From IMG/VR virus record IMGVR_UViG_3300035181_001311, positions 1 through 40,999 of that record: 40,999 nucleotides of DNA; one strand, written 5' to 3'. Origin of the DNA: a virus. Shown piece after piece: positions 37,713 to 40,999 of the stretch. Positions within the stretch are counted from its first letter, which is position 1. Every line of letters starts with the position of its first letter. The position numbers and the translations under genes are program-made. The notes under the pieces are model-generated. The model saw nothing but the letters and a program-made list of their open reading frames with translations, had not been told where the DNA came from and ran no database searches.

Positions 37713-38600
37713 TCAATCAAACAACGCGTGTTTCACAGTTTTACGAACACCAGCATCTTGCCACGACGCCACAACTTCTTCAGGATCTGCCCCCTCGGAT
37801 ACTTGCATTGCAGACAGAATCACTTGGGAAAGGTGGTTGTAATCAGAAAGACAAATGGCGCGCTTTCCGAGCAACTTACCCCAAGCAGCCTTCACTGCAG
37901 GCAGGGCACGCTTGGCAAAGTTTCCTTGTTCCACAATGATGTGAAACACGAAGTACTTTTCTTCAGCACGAGCCAACAGATCTTCCGAACTGATGTCGGC
38001 TTGTTCAGTCATACCGAAGATTCGTTCAATGTTTCGCTTTTCCAGTTGCTTCGGAGGATTCTCATCACCGATCGTGAACAGGTACCCCTTCTCACCACGC
38101 TTGTCAAAGCTGTCGATCTTCGTGCGGGTTGCCGCGAAGTACCAAGGGAGGTGGTAACCTTCGACATCATTTCCACCACCGCCACCTTCAACGAAGATGT
38201 CCTTCAGTTGCTGCACGATACGAATATCGGGCTCAAACTGTGATACTTGAAGAGGAGACGAGTCATAGATTTCGTCACCAATTGCCATAAACATGATGTG
38301 TGGATCTTCAACAGGTTTCGTGTCAATGATCCCTTCAATCAAAGTTCCAAGACCCTCTTTCGCCATCTCGTGAGCAATTACACCCATCGATCCGGTCACA
38401 TCCAAACCGATGATGATTGGCCTGGATTTCGGGTTTTCTTCACTATCACAACTTTCGCGAACCAACACACCCTTAGGATCAAGATCTTTGTTGATTGATC
38501 GGCTCGTGTATACATCCCTCACATTTTTTGTTGCAGATGCAGTATCTGCAAAAGACCTGTATGCGGTCCTACTATCTTCATCCCATCGTCCGCGTCCCAT
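37713..38600 (-). CDS. vWA-domain protein (295 aa)
   Basis: After a charged N-terminus (MGRGRWDEDSRTAYRSF) the MIDAS site is GLDVTGSMG (65-73). Later acidic and Gly-rich blocks are FVEGGGGGNDVEGYHL and LFTIGDENPPKQLEKR. The layout is that of free-standing vWA proteins in bacteria, which act in metal-dependent protein assembly rather than as enzymes. The gene stands 11 bases downstream of the Met-rich protein gene and probably works with it. It has ATG 38600 with AAGGAGAACG upstream. It is distinct from the YeaH-type vWA protein at 9784. Confidence 0.8.
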   Translation of the reverse strand: MGRGRWDEDSRTAYRSFADTASATKNVRDVYTSRSINKDLDPKGVLVRESCDSEENPKSRPIIIGLDVTGSMGVIAHEMAKEGLGTLIEGIIDTKPVEDPHIMFMAIGDEIYDSSPLQVSQFEPDIRIVQQLKDIFVEGGGGGNDVEGYHLPWYFAATRTKIDSFDKRGEKGYLFTIGDENPPKQLEKRNIERIFGMTEQADISSEDLLARAEEKYFVFHIIVEQGNFAKRALPAVKAAWGKLLGKRAICLSDYNHLSQVILSAMQVSEGADPEEVVASWQDAGVRKTVKHALFD

Positions 38601-38611
38601 AGTCGTTCTCC

Positions 38612-39289
38612 TTACTTGTCACGGTCAAAAAAGTTGCTCATCGGGTTTTTCCCACTTCCATCCTTGTTCTTGCTCATCATACCCATCATCATCATCATTG
38701 GCAACATTTGTCCCATTCCACCCATTGCAGGAGCGGTAGTTCCATCAGCAGCCGTCACACCAGCGCCCATTTGCGACATCAAGATCATCGGCATCATGCT
38801 TTCCATGTCCATACCATCCCCACCCATCATCATCATGGGAAGCAACATGCTTTGCATACCTTGCAGTCCAGTGTTACCACCAGGCAGCATATTCATCAGA
38901 CTACGAAGAACCATCACACCTGAATCGAATCCCAACATTGCAACCTTCGGCGGGATAAACGACGTACGAGTGCCATCAGCCTTGAGAATTTTGAAACCTT
39001 TTGGCAGCTTTTCAACGACCCAACCTGTGGTTCCTTTTGCACTATAAATCAGGTCCCCAACATTAACCGAGTCAATCGGTGTGTTTTGTGCAAATGCGGG
39101 AACTGGCACACCGAACTGATCAAACAAATTCAGTACCGGTTGCGCATCATCACCTTCGCCGTCAACAGTGACGATACCGTCAGCAGTTTGAATGCCCACT
39201 TTTCCGGACATCAAATCCCAAACTACATTATCAACTCTCTTAAAGAAACGATCCATCAACTTATTGCTATTGAACATATTTTTCATCAT
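38612..39289 (-). CDS. Met-rich protein with Gly/Met repeats (225 aa)
   Basis: The chosen ATG at 39289 follows AGGAGTGAAAATC; an upstream GTG is less likely. Residues 1-110 form a normal domain (VWDLMSGKVGIQTADG, VNVGDLIYSAKGTTGW, KGFKILKADGTRTSFI). From about 110 the chain is dominated by Met and Gly (QGMQSMLLPMMMMGGDGMDM, then GGMGQMLPMMMMMGMM). Such Met-rich tails could bind copper or other soft metals, or act as a hydrophobic adhesive. Paired with the vWA gene. Phage and bacterial proteins with this pairing are of unknown function. Confidence 0.75.
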   Translation of the reverse strand: MMKNMFNSNKLMDRFFKRVDNVVWDLMSGKVGIQTADGIVTVDGEGDDAQPVLNLFDQFGVPVPAFAQNTPIDSVNVGDLIYSAKGTTGWVVEKLPKGFKILKADGTRTSFIPPKVAMLGFDSGVMVLRSLMNMLPGGNTGLQGMQSMLLPMMMMGGDGMDMESMMPMILMSQMGAGVTAADGTTAPAMGGMGQMLPMMMMMGMMSKNKDGSGKNPMSNFFDRDK

Positions 39290-39323
39290 GATTTTCACTC
39301 CTAAATGTTAAAATTACTTTTGT

Positions 39324-40784
39324 TTAATCAACCTGAGCACGTGCTCGGACCTCATCAAAACTTTGACTGAACGTCTGATATCCGTCCCTCGACCAAAGTC
39401 TCCAACCTGGCTCTGAATGTTCAAACCTGTGAATACCTTCGATTAGAGCATCAAACACTTCCAATTCACCCTTCTCGTTTTCACGACAACGAATCAAACC
39501 CGAAAGAGATTTTTTACCAGAGTCAGTTTTCGGATCTTTGAGTAATCGATGCCAAGTTCCATTCACCTGATTTGCAATAGCCTTCATACTCCAACTGAAG
39601 TCATCGCGTTGGCAGTCGTTCGTGGTTCCACTTCCCATTCCAGTGAGAAAGTTATCAACACTGAAACCAGCGGCGATCCATCCGTCGATCACACTCTCTA
39701 GAGTACTGATTCGAATACCATCACCTTGAAGAACACCAACTGTCGGAGAAAGAACTTTGTATCCAGCCTCGTTTACAGTATAACCAAATTTTTCTGCCAA
39801 TATATTTCCGATGATTCCGGGTTGGACGGTTGGATCTCCACTGTCAGGACGCACAACCATCATTCCACCACTATTGACAATCTCGTCTTTGAGAATTGTT
39901 CCAAGGTACTCACCAACAAACCGTTCATCATCGTATGTGTCAATGACCACACTTACCACAGGAATACCAATTCCGTTTTTGGCAGTATTGACCACATCTT
40001 TCAAGCGTTCCACAGCTACAACTGCAGCCCCGAAGTCATCTTTTGTTTCTGCATTAGAGTTTGCACAAATTGTACTGTGTTCAAACGCTTCAACAGAAGA
40101 CAAATACGCCTTTGATGTACGATATAGTTTTTTAATATAACTATTGGTTCGTAGACTGTCACTACCACTAAAAGATGTAGCATGTGCAATACCAGCAATA
40201 ACCACAGCTTCTTCTGGAGAACCAGCTGCTCGGTCACCGAAATTGTGAAGTTTGTAATCTAACATCGCCATATTGGAACCTGTTCGTTCCATACGATCTT
40301 TAAAAATTTGTCGTGCACGGCGGCAGATCGATGCAACAGTGGACATCTTCCACACGGTTCCTTGAACCCAACTTTCAACATAAGCAGGAAGCCAAGCAAA
40401 CCGTGGATGGGTGTTAACCAACCCCATTACAGGAGTTTGAGGTTTAACTACTCGCCCTTCCTCAACTGCATACATTGCAATTGGAAGGCGACCGTCAAAC
40501 TCTTGAACAATCATCTCCCAATCCCGACGGTTAAAACGATACCCCTGTTCAGTGATTTCAATTTCTGCTTCATCGATCATATCCATCGTAATGCGAACCT
40601 TAGCCAGAATGTTAGCTACGAATGTTTGACCCATCGCAACAATTTCTGTAGCGTAACTACTTGATTTACGTGGAACAATTGCTGAATAAGTGTATTCAGT
40701 TTCCGGAGGAAGTTCAAGATAGTGACCAGCTTTATACGAATCGACAGCAAGAATGAAATTAAATGGTTTTACAAGTTCCAACAT
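39324..40784 (-). CDS. nadV: Nicotinamide phosphoribosyltransferase NadV (NAMPT type)
   Basis: 486 residues. DSYKAGHY (15-22), NFGDRAAGS (181-189), FSGSDSLRTN (205-214), EHST (235-238, the catalytic His H236), DSGDP (314-318) and GDGIRIS (354-360) are all present as in bacterial and human NAMPT. It converts nicotinamide plus PRPP to NMN, the first step of NAD salvage. Phages use NadV in NAD reconstitution against NAD-depleting defences, with an NMN adenylyltransferase or an alternative partner, which is not seen in this window. The start has AAGGAGTTTATC upstream. Intact and likely active. Confidence 0.95.
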   Translation of the reverse strand: MLELVKPFNFILAVDSYKAGHYLELPPETEYTYSAIVPRKSSSYATEIVAMGQTFVANILAKVRITMDMIDEAEIEITEQGYRFNRRDWEMIVQEFDGRLPIAMYAVEEGRVVKPQTPVMGLVNTHPRFAWLPAYVESWVQGTVWKMSTVASICRRARQIFKDRMERTGSNMAMLDYKLHNFGDRAAGSPEEAVVIAGIAHATSFSGSDSLRTNSYIKKLYRTSKAYLSSVEAFEHSTICANSNAETKDDFGAAVVAVERLKDVVNTAKNGIGIPVVSVVIDTYDDERFVGEYLGTILKDEIVNSGGMMVVRPDSGDPTVQPGIIGNILAEKFGYTVNEAGYKVLSPTVGVLQGDGIRISTLESVIDGWIAAGFSVDNFLTGMGSGTTNDCQRDDFSWSMKAIANQVNGTWHRLLKDPKTDSGKKSLSGLIRCRENEKGELEVFDALIEGIHRFEHSEPGWRLWSRDGYQTFSQSFDEVRARAQVD

Positions 40785-40811
40785 GATAAACTCCTTATCA
40801 AAGATTGATTG

Positions 40812-40833
40812 ATTCGTCTATCGAATCAATTTT
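40812..40833. other. Hairpin between the right-edge gene and nadV
   Basis: TTGATTCG and CGAATCAA form an 8-bp stem with a 5-base loop; a T-run follows only on the plus strand. It may be a weak terminator or leader hairpin of nadV. Confidence 0.4.
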
Positions 40834-40866
40834 TATTACGTTACTGCAGTTACTTCAAAAAATCAA

Positions 40867-40999
40867 CTACTCAAATCTTTCTTTCAATTCCAAATATTTC
40901 TCATATTCTGGGTCTGTTTCTTTCATGTATGCTTTATAGTAGTCGTCCCATTGATGCGGGAAACTATTTACCATTCCATGAAAATAGATTTCGATTTGA
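40867..40999 (-). CDS. C-terminal end of a hypothetical protein, cut by the window edge
   Basis: The minus-strand frame ending with TAG at 40869-40867 reads QIEIYFHGMVNSFPHQWDD and YKAYMKETDPEYEKYLELKERFE. It is charged and helical at the end. The N-terminal part lies beyond the right edge, so the length and family are unknown. Since it stands just before nadV, it could be a functional partner, but nothing in these 43 residues shows it. Confidence 0.6.
   Translation of the reverse strand, partial: QIEIYFHGMVNSFPHQWDDYYKAYMKETDPEYEKYLELKERFE

Noticed and set aside
1-40999. tRNA genes, CRISPR arrays, integrase or attachment sites
   Set aside because: No cloverleaf, regularly spaced repeat array, recombinase or att-like repeat was recognised by reading; a tRNAscan or HMM run could still find a diverged one.

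Overview
This AT-rich window is almost certainly part of a large lytic tailed-phage genome, most likely a T4-superfamily myovirus of jumbo type infecting a Gram-negative, probably gammaproteobacterial, host. Supporting features are dense, often overlapping genes nearly all on the minus strand; exact or one-mismatch copies of the T4 late-promoter octamer TATAAATA upstream of structural or lysis-type genes; strong sigma70-like promoters before metabolic genes; an i-spanin/o-spanin pair; a tail fibre gene with its putative partner; and phage nucleotide genes (thyA, purA, PhoH-like ATPase, HAD deoxynucleotidase). I saw no tRNA, rRNA or CRISPR array. The exact phage and host cannot be named from sequence alone.

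Layout from left to right. 1-2455: end of a conserved small gene, a stop-interrupted mini-gene, thymidylate synthase carrying a large in-frame insert, and a small gene. 2455-5168: divergent late promoters drive a membrane protein leftward and, rightward, the only plus-strand operon: a membrane/coiled-coil protein, a PstS-like periplasmic binding domain and a porin-like beta-barrel. 5205-7487: PhoH-like ATPase and unknown proteins. 7529-13248: a complete phage copy of the bacterial prkA-yeaH-spoVR (yeaG/yeaH/ycgB) stress module, with an intein in SpoVR. 13367-15455: late tail-fibre operon ending in a cyclic-phosphate receiver-like protein. 15548-16577: HAD deoxynucleotidase and 2H-phosphoesterase-like protein. 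16647-22932: late structural/unknown genes, spanins and an IS200/IS605-like relic. 22972-25081: a kinase-like and nucleotidyltransferase-like pair. 25127-28129: small genes, a P-loop fragment, a macro-domain protein and a deoxyribosyltransferase-like protein.

28122-32564 holds a decayed tandem duplication. The unit is L,D-transpeptidase - lipoprotein - NAD kinase - HD phosphohydrolase - NADAR. One NAD kinase and one L,D-transpeptidase remain intact; other members are truncated, frameshifted or fused. With NadV (39324-40784), the macro-domain protein and the deoxyribosyltransferase-like protein, the window is strongly enriched in NAD and ADP-ribose functions, which suggests countermeasures to NAD-depleting or ADP-ribosylating host defences; that is inference.

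32621-34479 is a three-gene operon of exported proteins whose leader, behind a consensus sigma70 promoter, contains a c-di-GMP-I (GEMM) riboswitch aptamer. The phage therefore appears to read the host second messenger before making these exported proteins. The right end carries an intein-containing adenylosuccinate synthetase, a vWA protein with a methionine-rich partner, and NadV.
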